The position numbers and the translations under genes are program-made. The notes beneath the pieces were generated by a model. It was not told where the DNA came from, did no database searches, and saw only the letters and a program-made list of their open reading frames with translations. Shown here piece by piece: positions 27,955 through 36,521 of a stretch of 64,000 nt of DNA (the stretch's first letter is position 1; every line of letters begins with the position of its first letter). Source of the DNA: Niabella beijingensis. Its GTDB lineage: Bacteria > Bacteroidota > Bacteroidia > Chitinophagales > Chitinophagaceae. The DNA is taken from positions 1,426,001 to 1,490,000 of the forward strand of contig NZ_JAIQDI010000001.1 of assembly GCF_020034665.1 (NCBI RefSeq). Reading direction: 5' to 3'.

Positions 27955-28512
27955 TTAAACTCCTTCTTTTTCCCTGCTGATAGTACCCAATGCTTTCTGA
28001 TACCCTTCCGGATCGGTAACCGGGTTGGGGATCAGCAGGTCTTCTTTTTTATAAATAAATCCTTTGCGCTGGTAATTTGCCGGTGTAAAGGTCTGCGACA
28101 GATAGATCGCATCTTTCGGACAGGCTTCTTCGCAGTATCCGCAGAAAATGCAACGCAGCATATTGATCTCATATTTTGCGGCGTATTTTTCCTCGCGGTA
28201 CAGTTGCTCCTCACCTTCCTGACGCTCGGCGGCTTCCATGGTAATGGCTTCCGCCGGACAGGCCACAGCACAAAGACCGCAGGCCGTACAGCGTTCACGG
28301 CCCTCCTCATCCCTGTTCAGGATGTGGAGCCCGCGGAATACCTTGCTAAAGGGCCTTGTCTCTTCCGGGTATTTGATCGTGGCCTTCTTTTTAAAGAAAT
28401 GCTTTAAAGTAATGGCCATTCCCTTAAAAATATTTACCAGGTATAGACGTTCCACCCAGTTCATCGGTCTCCGGTCAACGGGCTTGCTTCTGTTGGTTAA
28501 TTGTACACTCAT
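27955..28512 (-). CDS. nuoI: NADH-quinone oxidoreductase subunit I (two 4Fe-4S clusters)
   Basis: A 185-residue ferredoxin-like subunit that carries electrons through the peripheral arm. Two complete cluster motifs are visible: CTACGLCAVACP at about 80-91 and CIFCGYCEEACP at about 123-134. An amphipathic N-terminal helix precedes them (IFKGMAITLKHFFKKK). It follows nuoH after a 124-base gap of heptamer-like pyrimidine-rich DNA. Confidence 0.95.
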   Translation of the reverse strand: MSVQLTNRSKPVDRRPMNWVERLYLVNIFKGMAITLKHFFKKKATIKYPEETRPFSKVFRGLHILNRDEEGRERCTACGLCAVACPAEAITMEAAERQEGEEQLYREEKYAAKYEINMLRCIFCGYCEEACPKDAIYLSQTFTPANYQRKGFIYKKEDLLIPNPVTDPEGYQKALGTISREKEGV

Positions 28513-28573
28513 GGTCTCTTATCCAGTGCTTTATTTAATTTTTTTTATGGTATCAACTGCAGTGCATATCCCC

Positions 28574-28636
28574 GCTTCCTTGCGTCGCACTCTTGTACAG
28601 CTGTACTCCTGTCATCTATCCACTCATCACCTTTCA
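28574..28636. repeat. Weak heptamer-like spacer between nuoH and nuoI
   Basis: Units CTGTCAT, CTATCCA, CTCATCA and CCTTTCA follow each other from 28609 to the nuoH stop in a 7-base phase, with less similar units before them. It is much weaker than the arrays at 4-227 and 22103-22158 and may be chance in pyrimidine-rich DNA. Confidence 0.3.
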
Positions 28637-29692
28637 CTACTTCTTCAGCCAAAGGATCACCAGCGCCGTTATGATCATATTGGCCAGGGCCAGTGGTATC
28701 AGGCGTTTCCAGCCCAGGCGCATCAGCTGGTCGAAACGGAAACGCGGGATCGTCCAGCGGATCCACATAAACACAAATACAAAGAACAGCGCCTTTGCCA
28801 TCAGGGTAAGGAAGGTGAGCAGCGCTACCCAGTTCTCCCCGATATGTGTTGCCAGGCGGGCCTCGTTTACAAACGGGATATCATAGCCGCCAAAGTAAAG
28901 GGTTGCCATAATAACACCGCTGATAAACATATTAATGTATTCTGCAAACAGGTAAAAACCCAGCTTCATACTGGAGTATTCCTGGTGGTATCCGAAGTTC
29001 AGTTCATTTTCCGCTTCCGGCAGGTCAAAAGGCGTACGGTTTGTTTCTGCCAGAGCACAGATAAAAAAGATGATAAAGCCGATCGGCTGATAAACAATAT
29101 TCCATACGGAATTATATTGCTCACCCACAATAACACTCATCTGCAACGACCCCGTCAGCATCAGCACCGCGATCAGCGATAATCCCATTGCCAGCTCGTA
29201 AGACACCATCTGGGAGGCACCGCGTATGGCAGCCAGCAGTGAAAATTTATTATTGGAAGCCCATCCGCCCAGCATGATGCCATATACACCCAGGCTCACG
29301 ACCCCAAAAACATAGAGGATCCCGATGTTTACATCTGCCACCTGCAGCGGCACTACGCGATCACCGATGGACATATTCGCCCCCCAGGGGATCACAGCAC
29401 TGGTCAGCAGCGCCGTCACCATCGCCAGCAGCGGCCCGAGGATGAACAGGAATTTTGAAGATGCCAGTGGAATGATCTCCTCTTTAAAAAAGAGCTTACC
29501 ACCATCCGCCAGCGGCTGCAGCAATCCAAAAGGACCGGCCCTGTTGGGTCCGATACGGTCCTGGATAAATGCCGCCACCTTTCTTTCTCCATAAGTAGCA
29601 TACATGGCCACCACCATCGACAAGGTAACGATGCCCGCGATCAGCACCAGTTTCTCAATAATAAAAATCCAATCAATAGCCAGTAAGTACAT
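28637..29692 (-). CDS. nuoH: NADH-quinone oxidoreductase subunit H
   Basis: A 351-residue heel subunit with about eight helices that forms the quinone access chamber. Landmarks are ERKVAAFIQDRIGPNRAGPFGLLQPLADGGKLF near the N terminus and AETNRTPFDLPEAENELNFGYHQEYSS, a loop rich in conserved acidic residues near the quinone site. It starts 18 bases after the NuoG-like gene. Confidence 0.96.
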   Translation of the reverse strand: MYLLAIDWIFIIEKLVLIAGIVTLSMVVAMYATYGERKVAAFIQDRIGPNRAGPFGLLQPLADGGKLFFKEEIIPLASSKFLFILGPLLAMVTALLTSAVIPWGANMSIGDRVVPLQVADVNIGILYVFGVVSLGVYGIMLGGWASNNKFSLLAAIRGASQMVSYELAMGLSLIAVLMLTGSLQMSVIVGEQYNSVWNIVYQPIGFIIFFICALAETNRTPFDLPEAENELNFGYHQEYSSMKLGFYLFAEYINMFISGVIMATLYFGGYDIPFVNEARLATHIGENWVALLTFLTLMAKALFFVFVFMWIRWTIPRFRFDQLMRLGWKRLIPLALANMIITALVILWLKK

Positions 29693-29710
29693 ATTCTAAA
29701 ATATAGCTTG

Positions 29711-30853
29711 TTAATCTTTTTTTTCTCCGATCATTTTATGGTTGAACACCGCTCCTGTAGCAGGTCCGGGGATCTTGCTCAGATCCACGGAAGGATCATT
29801 CACTTCACTGACACTGTGAATGTCCATCAGCAGTTTGGGAGCTCTTCCACCCATTACCTCGCTGATGGTTTCCTTGGGCTTGTCCATTCCTACATAGTGA
29901 TTGGCCCCAATTACAGAATGCCGCGCTATTTTGGTAGGTCCTTCGATCACCCAGTCCTTAATATCCTTCTTTTCAAACCGGCATTCATTACAGATCCATC
30001 CGGTTTTTCCGTCTTCTGCCGGCAGGATCTCGCCCCACTGATCTTTACGGGCGGTAACACGTAATACTTCGTTGCCCCGTTCCCACAGGGTTACCTTACC
30101 ACAGCAGTTGGGACAATCACGGTGTGCATCCACCGGTTTTGTAAACCAGACCCGGTTCTTGAAGCGGAATGTTTTATCCGTCAGCGCGCCCACCGGGCAA
30201 ACATCGATCACATTTCCGATGAATTCATTGTCCAGCGACTTTTCGATATAAGTAGCGATCTCTGCATGATCGCCCCTGTCCAGTATTCCGTGCTGCCGTT
30301 TATTGGTCAGCTGATCCGCAGTGAACACGCAGCGGTAGCAAAGGATACAACGGGTCATGTGCAGCTGGATGTATTTACCCAGGTTATGTTTTTTAAACGT
30401 GCGCCGCTTGAATTCGTAGCGGGTCCCTTCCTTTCCATGTTCATAGCTCAGGTCCTGCAGGTGGCATTCCCCGGCCTGGTCGCAAACGGGGCAATCCAGC
30501 GGGTGGTTGATCAGCAGGAACTCCACCACACTGTTCCGGGCACCGATCACGCGTTCGCTTGTAATGTTCTTTACTTCCATGCCATCCATCACCGTGGTAC
30601 GGCAACTGGCCACCAGCTTGGGCATCGGGCGGGGATCTTTTTCGGACCCCTTGCTTACTTCCACCAGGCAGGTACGGCATTTACCACCACTGCCTTTCAG
30701 CGGGGTGTAAAAACACATAGCCGGAGGCGCCACGTCACCGCCTACCATTCTTGCAGCCTGCAAAATGGTGGTACCGGGGGGTACTTCCAGGGTAACATTG
30801 TCGATCGTTACCTTAAAGTTTGCAGGGGGTTCCTGTTTTATTTCGTCTGCCAT
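29711..30853 (-). CDS. nuoG: Short NuoG-like iron-sulfur subunit of complex I
   Basis: A 380-residue peripheral-arm protein containing only the N-terminal part of NuoG. It has a 2Fe-2S ferredoxin domain with GGKCRTCLVEV, the CPVCDQAGECHLQD segment carrying the His-Cys3 cluster region, RCILCYRCV with the later VCPVGAL, and a CPNCCGKV/CNECR motif set. It stops there, whereas E. coli NuoG continues for about 500 more residues of molybdopterin-oxidoreductase-like domain. No remnant of that domain follows. As far as I recall, short forms occur in this phylum. Electron transfer clusters are intact. Confidence 0.9.
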   Translation of the reverse strand: MADEIKQEPPANFKVTIDNVTLEVPPGTTILQAARMVGGDVAPPAMCFYTPLKGSGGKCRTCLVEVSKGSEKDPRPMPKLVASCRTTVMDGMEVKNITSERVIGARNSVVEFLLINHPLDCPVCDQAGECHLQDLSYEHGKEGTRYEFKRRTFKKHNLGKYIQLHMTRCILCYRCVFTADQLTNKRQHGILDRGDHAEIATYIEKSLDNEFIGNVIDVCPVGALTDKTFRFKNRVWFTKPVDAHRDCPNCCGKVTLWERGNEVLRVTARKDQWGEILPAEDGKTGWICNECRFEKKDIKDWVIEGPTKIARHSVIGANHYVGMDKPKETISEVMGGRAPKLLMDIHSVSEVNDPSVDLSKIPGPATGAVFNHKMIGEKKD

Positions 30854-30896
30854 ATTTGTTTCTCGCGGCGCTCACAGCGAAGCAGCGACGCAATTT

Positions 30897-31277
30897 TTAT
30901 AATTTGTTCACAACTCTTTTTATCCCGTTCTTCAACATACTTACATTAAAATTTATCAACACACCAAGCTTCAGATTGGTTAGCTTTAAATATGTAAGCA
31001 CCTGCTTATAATGAATGTCTGCGAAAGTTTCTATACTCTTTAACTCGAACAACACTTTTTCACATACAATAAGATCTGCCCTAAAACCGATCTCCAGTTT
31101 CATCTCTTCATGAATCACTGGTATTCCCTGTTGCCTTTTGAATAAAAGACCGGTTTTTGTTAACTCGTAACACAATATTTCTTCATACACACTTTCAAAT
31201 AACCCCGGTCCATATTGCCGATGAATTTTAAAGCAAAGATCCAATACCTTGGTTGCTATATCATTTTCGGCAATCAT
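30897..31277 (-). CDS. GxxExxY protein
   Basis: A 126-residue protein of the GxxExxY family (PD-(D/E)XK-like fold, function unknown). The name motif is in GPGLFESVYEEIL at about 23-35. It is followed by a basic strand, FRADLIVCEKVLFELKSIE, where Asp, Glu and Lys occupy nuclease-like positions, and by KQVLTYLKLTNLKLGVLINF. The family is often found in mobile or variable contexts and in rRNA operons. Here it sits between nuoF and nuoG in the same orientation, with 43 and 82 bases of flanking gap, so it probably inserted into the operon. Confidence 0.85.
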   Translation of the reverse strand: MIAENDIATKVLDLCFKIHRQYGPGLFESVYEEILCYELTKTGLLFKRQQGIPVIHEEMKLEIGFRADLIVCEKVLFELKSIETFADIHYKQVLTYLKLTNLKLGVLINFNVSMLKNGIKRVVNKL

Positions 31278-31359
31278 CCGGTTCTTTTTTGATACTTCTA
31301 ATCAGCTTCACTAAAAAATCCCCGCGCCGCAGCTCCACCGCGCCCGCCGCAAGAAACAA

Positions 31360-32724
31360 TTAGACCACCGCAGGCTCCGCCACCGGCAACGGATCCGCAT
31401 AATGCGCCAACCCGTAATTCCGTTGCTGGGCTTCCGCTGCATGGGTCACATGCCACTCAAACTCATCACGGAAATGCCGGATCGCTGCAGCAACCGGCCA
31501 TGCGGCCGCGTCGCCCAGCGGACAGATCGTGTTCCCTTCTATCTTGCCCTGGATATCCCAGAGCAGATCGATATCGCTCGTTTTACCCTGTCCCTGGTCC
31601 AGGCGCAGCAATAATTTTTCCATCCAGCCGGTTCCTTCACGGCAGGGAGAGCACTGACCGCAACTTTCATGACGGTAGAACCGCGCCAGCGTATAAGTAT
31701 GTTTCACCACGCACTGATCTTCATCCAGCACAATAAATCCGCCGCTGCCCATCATGGTACCGGTTGCAAAACCACCATCCGCCAGACTTTCATAGTTCAT
31801 CATCCGTGATTCTCCTTTTGCCGTTTTCAGCAACAGGTTGGCGGGCAGTATAGGCACGGATGATCCGCCCGGAATGCAGGCCTTCAGCCGCTTGCCGTTT
31901 TTGATCCCTCCGCACCATTCATCACTATAAATAAATTCCTCAACGGAAATGGTCATATCTATTTCGTACACGCCCGGCCTGTTGATATTGCCGCAGGCTG
32001 AGATCAGCTTTGTTCCGGTTGACCGGCCCACGCCTATTTTGGCATATTCCTCTCCTCCCATATTGATGATGGGCACTACGGCGGCCAGTGTTTCCACATT
32101 GTTGACCACGGTAGGGCGGTCCCAGGCGCCTTTAACCGCCGGGAAGGGCGGTTTGATACGCGGGTTGCCGCGCTTGCCTTCCAGGGATTCGATCAGGGCG
32201 GTTTCCTCTCCACAGATATAGGCTCCGGCGCCCCGCTGTACATAGATCTCACAATCAAAACCCGAGTTAAGGATATTCTTACCCAGGAAGCCATTGGCCT
32301 TTGCTTCGGCGATGGCCTGCTCCAGGATATCGGGGATCCATGCATATTCTCCCCGGATATAGATATAGGTCACATTTGACCCCAGTGCATAGCTGGATAC
32401 GATCAGCCCTTCAATAAGAAGATGCGGAATGAATTCCATCAGGTAACGGTCTTTGAACGTACCCGGCTCGCTTTCATCTGCATTACACACCAGGTGACGG
32501 GGTACCCCCTCCGGCCTGGCGATAAAGCTCCATTTCATCCCGGTTGGAAAACCGGCACCGCCACGTCCTCTCAGACCGCTTTTCTTTACCTCTTCCACCA
32601 CTTCATCCGGCGACAGTTTCAGCGCCTTTTCCACACTACGGTAACCGCCGTTCTTACGGTAAACATCATAATAGCGGATGCCTTCAATATGTGCGTTCTC
32701 TAAAAGTAATTTTCTGCTGCTCAT
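31360..32724 (-). CDS. nuoF: NADH-quinone oxidoreductase subunit F (FMN/NADH-binding)
   Basis: A 454-residue flavoprotein that accepts the hydride from NADH. The FMN/NADH glycine-rich segment GRGGAGFPTGMKW lies at about 53-65, GAYICGEETALIESLEG at about 166-182, and the 4Fe-4S (N3) motif ESCGQCSPCREG with a later TICPLGD cysteine near 340-385. All are complete. It follows the embedded VOC gene by 35 bases. Confidence 0.96.
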   Translation of the reverse strand: MSSRKLLLENAHIEGIRYYDVYRKNGGYRSVEKALKLSPDEVVEEVKKSGLRGRGGAGFPTGMKWSFIARPEGVPRHLVCNADESEPGTFKDRYLMEFIPHLLIEGLIVSSYALGSNVTYIYIRGEYAWIPDILEQAIAEAKANGFLGKNILNSGFDCEIYVQRGAGAYICGEETALIESLEGKRGNPRIKPPFPAVKGAWDRPTVVNNVETLAAVVPIINMGGEEYAKIGVGRSTGTKLISACGNINRPGVYEIDMTISVEEFIYSDEWCGGIKNGKRLKACIPGGSSVPILPANLLLKTAKGESRMMNYESLADGGFATGTMMGSGGFIVLDEDQCVVKHTYTLARFYRHESCGQCSPCREGTGWMEKLLLRLDQGQGKTSDIDLLWDIQGKIEGNTICPLGDAAAWPVAAAIRHFRDEFEWHVTHAAEAQQRNYGLAHYADPLPVAEPAVV

Positions 32725-32759
32725 TATTTTATTCCTTTTCCAAAACCAGCTGCGGGCAA

Positions 32760-33182
32760 CTAATTTTTGGGCTTATCGTAGTTGAACATCCAGCTGATAC
32801 CGAATTTATCGGTCACCATCCCGAATTTCGCGCCCCAGAACGTATCCTGGAGCGGCATAGTGATGGTTCCTCCGGCTGCCACGGCCTCAAAGGCCCGGGT
32901 GATGGATGCTTCATCAGTAAAATTCAGCGCCAGGCTTACATTTGATCCGCTGGTAACCGGTTCCGCCCCCGGCGCACAGTCGCTTACCATAAAACTCATT
33001 TCACCGGCATTGAACAATGCATGCATCACTTTATCCTTATGCGAATCCGGACTCGGGAAATCGGCCTGGGTATCCCCGAATGTCTGCTTGTGCACAATTT
33101 GCCCGTTGAAGGCATTTGCGTAGAAGTCCAGTGCTTCCGCCGCGTCGCCGTTAAAATTCAGATAAGGAGTAATTGCCTGCAT
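32760..33182 (-). CDS. VOC-family (PhnB-like) protein embedded in the nuo operon
   Basis: A 140-residue protein of the glyoxalase/bleomycin-resistance/dioxygenase superfamily, PhnB/3-demethylubiquinone methyltransferase-like type. It begins QAITPYLNFNGDAAEALDFY. FNAGEMSFMVSDC follows, and the end is WGAKFGMVTDKFGISWMFNY, the paired beta-alpha-beta-beta-beta layout of that group. The ATG at 33182 is used because homology-like sequence starts there and it leaves 13 bases after nuoE. No enzyme activity can be assigned. It is unrelated to complex I assembly as far as known. Confidence 0.85.
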   Translation of the reverse strand: MQAITPYLNFNGDAAEALDFYANAFNGQIVHKQTFGDTQADFPSPDSHKDKVMHALFNAGEMSFMVSDCAPGAEPVTSGSNVSLALNFTDEASITRAFEAVAAGGTITMPLQDTFWGAKFGMVTDKFGISWMFNYDKPKN

Positions 33183-33195
33183 CGCTGTATTTTTT

Positions 33196-33708
33196 TTAAT
33201 TATTAACGGACGCCTTGCTTCTGCACTCAGCAATAATGGCGTCAACCTTTTCTTTTGTAAGATGTTCTTTATAAAATTTGCCCAGCTGCATCATCGGCGC
33301 ATAACCACAGGCGCCCAGGCACTCCGCCGTTTTCAGTGTAAACAGCCCGTCTTCCGTGGTTTCCCCGGGTTTTATATTCAGCCGTTCGCCGATATAGGCA
33401 ATAATATCATCACTTCCCTGTATCATGCAGGGGCCGGTCTGACACACTTCAAATACATATTTTCCCACCGGCTTCAGGTTGTACATCGTGTAAAACGTAG
33501 CCACCTCATACACTTCAATGGGCTCTATTTGCAGCAATGTTGCTACATAGTCCATTGTTTCCGTGCTCAGCCAGCCAAACGCTTCCTGGGCCAGGTGCAA
33601 TACCGGCAGCAGGGCGCTCTTTTGCTTACCCTCCGGATACCGCGCCGTGATCTGGCTCACTTTTTCCAATTGTTCCTGAGAAAACTGTGTCATTATCTTT
33701 TGCTCCAT
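33196..33708 (-). CDS. nuoE: NADH-quinone oxidoreductase subunit E (2Fe-2S)
   Basis: A 170-residue thioredoxin-like subunit carrying the N1a 2Fe-2S cluster. Ligand cysteines are in VCQTGPCMI and ECLGACGYAPMM. The N-terminal helical part includes KQSALLPVLHLAQEAFGWL. A second ATG at 33693 is an equally good start. It follows nuoD by 12 bases. Confidence 0.95.
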   Translation of the reverse strand: MEQKIMTQFSQEQLEKVSQITARYPEGKQKSALLPVLHLAQEAFGWLSTETMDYVATLLQIEPIEVYEVATFYTMYNLKPVGKYVFEVCQTGPCMIQGSDDIIAYIGERLNIKPGETTEDGLFTLKTAECLGACGYAPMMQLGKFYKEHLTKEKVDAIIAECRSKASVNN

Positions 33709-33720
33709 TATTAAAATCCA

Positions 33721-34941
33721 TTAGGCATCCATTTCCCCTGCGATCAGGTTCATGGACGACATTACAACGATTGCGTCACTCAGCATCGCTCCTTTAACCA
33801 TTTCGGCATAAGCCTGATAGTAAATAAAACAGGGGCGTCTGAAATGCAGGCGGTAAGGGGAACGTCCGCCATCACTGATAAAGTAAAAGCCCAGCTCGCC
33901 ATTGGCCCCTTCCACGGCATTATATACCTCTCCTGCCGGCATATTGATCTCACCCATGATGATCTTAAAATGCCAGATCAGGGCTTCCATTTTTGTATAA
34001 ACATCCTTTTTGGGCGGCAGGTAGTATTCGGGCACATCCGCATGGTATACCGTAGCCTCCTCTCCTTTGAGGTCATTCAGTTTCCGCAGGGCCTGTTCAA
34101 TAATGCGGAGGCTCTGCCACATTTCTCCGTTACGCACCAGGAAGCGGTCGTAAGAATCACCGGTTGAACCAACCGGTACTTCAAAATCAAACTCTTCATA
34201 ACTGCTGTAGGGCGCTACTACCCGCACATCGTAATCCACGCCTGCGGCCCTCAGGTTGGGACCCGTAAACCCATAGTTCAGCGCCCGCTCCGCACTGATG
34301 GGACCCGCACCGATGGCGCGCTCCATAAAGATCCTGTTGCGGGTGAACAGGTCTTCAAATTCTTTCAGTACTGCGGGGTATTCCTTTAAAAACCGCTCTA
34401 TTTTTTCAAACGCGGTATTGGTAAAGTCTCTTTCAAAACCGCCGATGCGGCCGATATTGGTGGTAAGCCGGGAGCCGCAGATCTCTTCATATATCTCATA
34501 TACCAGCTCGCGGTATTGCATTACATATAAAAAGCCGGTATAGGCCCCGCTGTCCACACCCATGATCGAATTACAGATCAGGTGATCCGTGATGCGGGCC
34601 AGCTCCATAATAATTACCCGCAGGTAATCCACCCGTTTGGGTACCTGCACCTTCAGCAGCTTTTCGCAGGTAAGGTGCCATCCCATATTATTGATGGGGG
34701 CGGAACAATAATTCAGCCGGTCTGTAAGGGGCGTGATCTGGTATAAGGGGCGGCGTTCCGCAATCTTTTCAAAGGCTCGGTGAATATAGCCCACAGTAGA
34801 ATCAGCTGCAACAATTTTTTCACCGTCCAGCTCAATAATATTCTGGAAAACACCATGGGTCGCCGGATGGGTCGGACCCAGGTTCAGTGTGGTTGTCTGT
34901 TTCTCGATACTACCGCTCGGTAATAATACATTGTCGCTCAT
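33721..34941 (-). CDS. nuoD: NADH-quinone oxidoreductase subunit D
   Basis: A 406-residue 49-kDa-type subunit that lines the quinone pocket. Landmarks are LNLGPTHPATHGVFQ near residue 20, GYIHRAFEKIAE, RIGGFERDF, and the C-terminal RRPCFIYYQAYAEMVKG and SMNLIAGEMDA. It is encoded separately from nuoC, unlike the fused NuoCD of E. coli. Confidence 0.96.
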   Translation of the reverse strand: MSDNVLLPSGSIEKQTTTLNLGPTHPATHGVFQNIIELDGEKIVAADSTVGYIHRAFEKIAERRPLYQITPLTDRLNYCSAPINNMGWHLTCEKLLKVQVPKRVDYLRVIIMELARITDHLICNSIMGVDSGAYTGFLYVMQYRELVYEIYEEICGSRLTTNIGRIGGFERDFTNTAFEKIERFLKEYPAVLKEFEDLFTRNRIFMERAIGAGPISAERALNYGFTGPNLRAAGVDYDVRVVAPYSSYEEFDFEVPVGSTGDSYDRFLVRNGEMWQSLRIIEQALRKLNDLKGEEATVYHADVPEYYLPPKKDVYTKMEALIWHFKIIMGEINMPAGEVYNAVEGANGELGFYFISDGGRSPYRLHFRRPCFIYYQAYAEMVKGAMLSDAIVVMSSMNLIAGEMDA

Positions 34942-35019
34942 AATCTATATTCAAAAATTAACCCTCGTTTCTTCTGCAGGCCCTTTTTATATTACCTGGT
35001 CAGTGCTCCGGTATCAGGC

Positions 35020-35211
35020 TTATTTCCCCGGCCCTTTAAACCTGTAACTACCAAAACCGATCAGATAGAGTACGGCTGCTGTTAAAACCCCTGCTGCTAC
35101 TCCTTTCATAGTGCCGGAGTGCACAAAGAACACCGTAAACAACGCAACAGTTGCCAGGATAACCATCATCCGGGTCCTGTTCAGCTGTAACCAGTAGTAA
35201 AGTCGTTCCAT
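35020..35211 (-). CDS. Small membrane protein between nuoC and nuoD
   Basis: A 63-residue protein with two predicted helices (about 14-32 and 36-54) joined by a short SGTMKG turn and ending in a basic YRFKGPGK tail. It starts at ATG 35211. An in-frame GTG at 35247, overlapping the nuoC stop, would add 12 residues. I do not recognise a family. Its position between nuoC and nuoD and its short gaps suggest co-transcription, possibly an accessory or assembly factor, but this is only positional. Confidence 0.6.
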   Translation of the reverse strand: MERLYYWLQLNRTRMMVILATVALFTVFFVHSGTMKGVAAGVLTAAVLYLIGFGSYRFKGPGK

Positions 35212-35246
35212 GCTCTTGGTTTTTAACTCAATAATATTAACAGGCA

Positions 35247-35750
35247 CTACCGGCCAAACATCTCATCATCCTTATCCACACGGCTCTGGTCTTCCAACGG
35301 GTATTCCTTGCGCATGGGGAAGTAATCCATTTCATCCACATTCAATATCCGCTTGAGATTGGGATGGCCAATAAAATTGACCCCATAAAAATCATATGTT
35401 TCCCGCTCCATCCAGTTGGCCGCTGCAAAAATTCCGGTGGCCGTATATACATCCGGCTGACTGACATCCGTAAATACTTTATAGCGCACGCGTACATTCT
35501 CCCGCATATTGTGAAGATGGTACACCACGGCGATCTCCTGACCCTTATTATCCGGATAATGAACACCACAGAGGTCCGTAAGAAAATTAAATCCGAGAGA
35601 AGGTTCTTCCATCAGAAAGTTCAGCACCTTCAGGTTGATTTCCTTACCGGACCGAAAGCTCAACAAGCCGTATTGCTCTTCGAAATCCGTAACCTGGTCT
35701 CCGAATTTCGCCTCCAGCTTTTCCTTAATATATTGATTGGTCAATGCCAT
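35247..35750 (-). CDS. nuoC: NADH-quinone oxidoreductase subunit C
   Basis: A 167-residue 30-kDa-type subunit of the peripheral arm. The family signature is WMERETYDFYGVNFIGHPNLKRIL followed by FPMRKEYPLEDQSRVDKDDEMF. It docks with NuoD and NuoB and holds no cofactor. A 124-base AT-rich spacer with a 15-bp inverted repeat separates it from nuoB. Confidence 0.95.
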   Translation of the reverse strand: MALTNQYIKEKLEAKFGDQVTDFEEQYGLLSFRSGKEINLKVLNFLMEEPSLGFNFLTDLCGVHYPDNKGQEIAVVYHLHNMRENVRVRYKVFTDVSQPDVYTATGIFAAANWMERETYDFYGVNFIGHPNLKRILNVDEMDYFPMRKEYPLEDQSRVDKDDEMFGR

Positions 35751-35771
35751 TATTCTAATTTGAAAACTTTT

Positions 35772-35871
35772 AATTTGAAAATTTGAAAATGAGGCCCGCG
35801 ATCAGCAACTTCTACCAAATCCAGGCTTAACAATATCCTGTTTCACTATCAAATCATCAAATTTTCAAATT
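35772..35871. repeat. Perfect 15-bp inverted repeat in the nuoB-nuoC spacer
   Basis: AATTTGAAAATTTGA at 35772-35786 is exactly complementary to 35857-35871, with a 70-base loop. The left arm lies in a cluster of TTTGAAAA units spaced eight bases apart. It lies inside the operon, so it may act as an RNA processing or stability element. Confidence 0.6.
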
Positions 35872-35874
35872 TGT

Positions 35875-36456
35875 TTATTGTATGCCGTAACTATCCAATA
35901 ATGCTTTATACTGCTCACCATTCCTCCGGCGGAGGCTTTCCTTTCCTACCAGGTCCTGGATCCGCATCAGGCCATCCAGTATGGCTTCCGGCCGCGGAGG
36001 GCAGCCCGGCACATAGACGTCTACCGGCACTACCTGGTCGATGCCCTGCAATACGCTGTAGGTATCAAAGATCCCACCACTGCTGGCGCAGGCGCCAACG
36101 GCAATCACCCAGCGGGGCTCGGCCATTTGCAGGTACACCTGTTTCACAACAGGACCCATTTTTTTAGCAATGGTACCCATTACCATCAGCAGATCACATT
36201 GCCTCGGAGAAAAGCCAACCCGCTCACTGCCAAAGCGCGCAATATCGTAGGTAGCCCCCATCGTTGCCATAAATTCGATACCGCAGCAGGAGGTTGCAAA
36301 GGGCAGCGGCCACAGGGAGTTTTTGCGGGCCAGCCCGATGACACTGTCCAGGGTAGTAGCGAAGAAACCCTGTCCCTGATGCCCTTCCGGCATTTCTGCC
36401 ATGCTGATATCGGCCTCAAGCGGTTTTTTCTTAATATTATATGATACTGGTCTCAT
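35875..36456 (-). CDS. nuoB: NADH-quinone oxidoreductase subunit B (4Fe-4S N2)
   Basis: A 193-residue subunit carrying the terminal cluster N2 next to the quinone. Ligand cysteines are in [19 protein letters not shown] and [10 protein letters not shown]. The N-terminal extension of about 30 residues is unremarkable. It follows nuoA by 65 bases. Confidence 0.96.
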   Translation of the reverse strand: MRPVSYNIKKKPLEADISMAEMPEGHQGQGFFATTLDSVIGLARKNSLWPLPFATSCCGIEFMATMGATYDIARFGSERVGFSPRQCDLLMVMGTIAKKMGPVVKQVYLQMAEPRWVIAVGACASSGGIFDTYSVLQGIDQVVPVDVYVPGCPPRPEAILDGLMRIQDLVGKESLRRRNGEQYKALLDSYGIQ

Positions 36457-36521
36457 GATGTTCAGAATTTGGAAATGGGATCAAAAGGGAGCCGTAATGA
36501 TGTACCGTTTTTACAGGCATA

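Noticed and set aside
28238..29182. A 314-codon open frame opposite nuoH and nuoI
   Set aside because: Spans two recognised genes in antisense and has no family features.
30122..30949. A 275-codon open frame opposite the NuoG-like gene
   Set aside because: The minus strand encodes four intact cluster motifs, so the antisense frame is a shadow.
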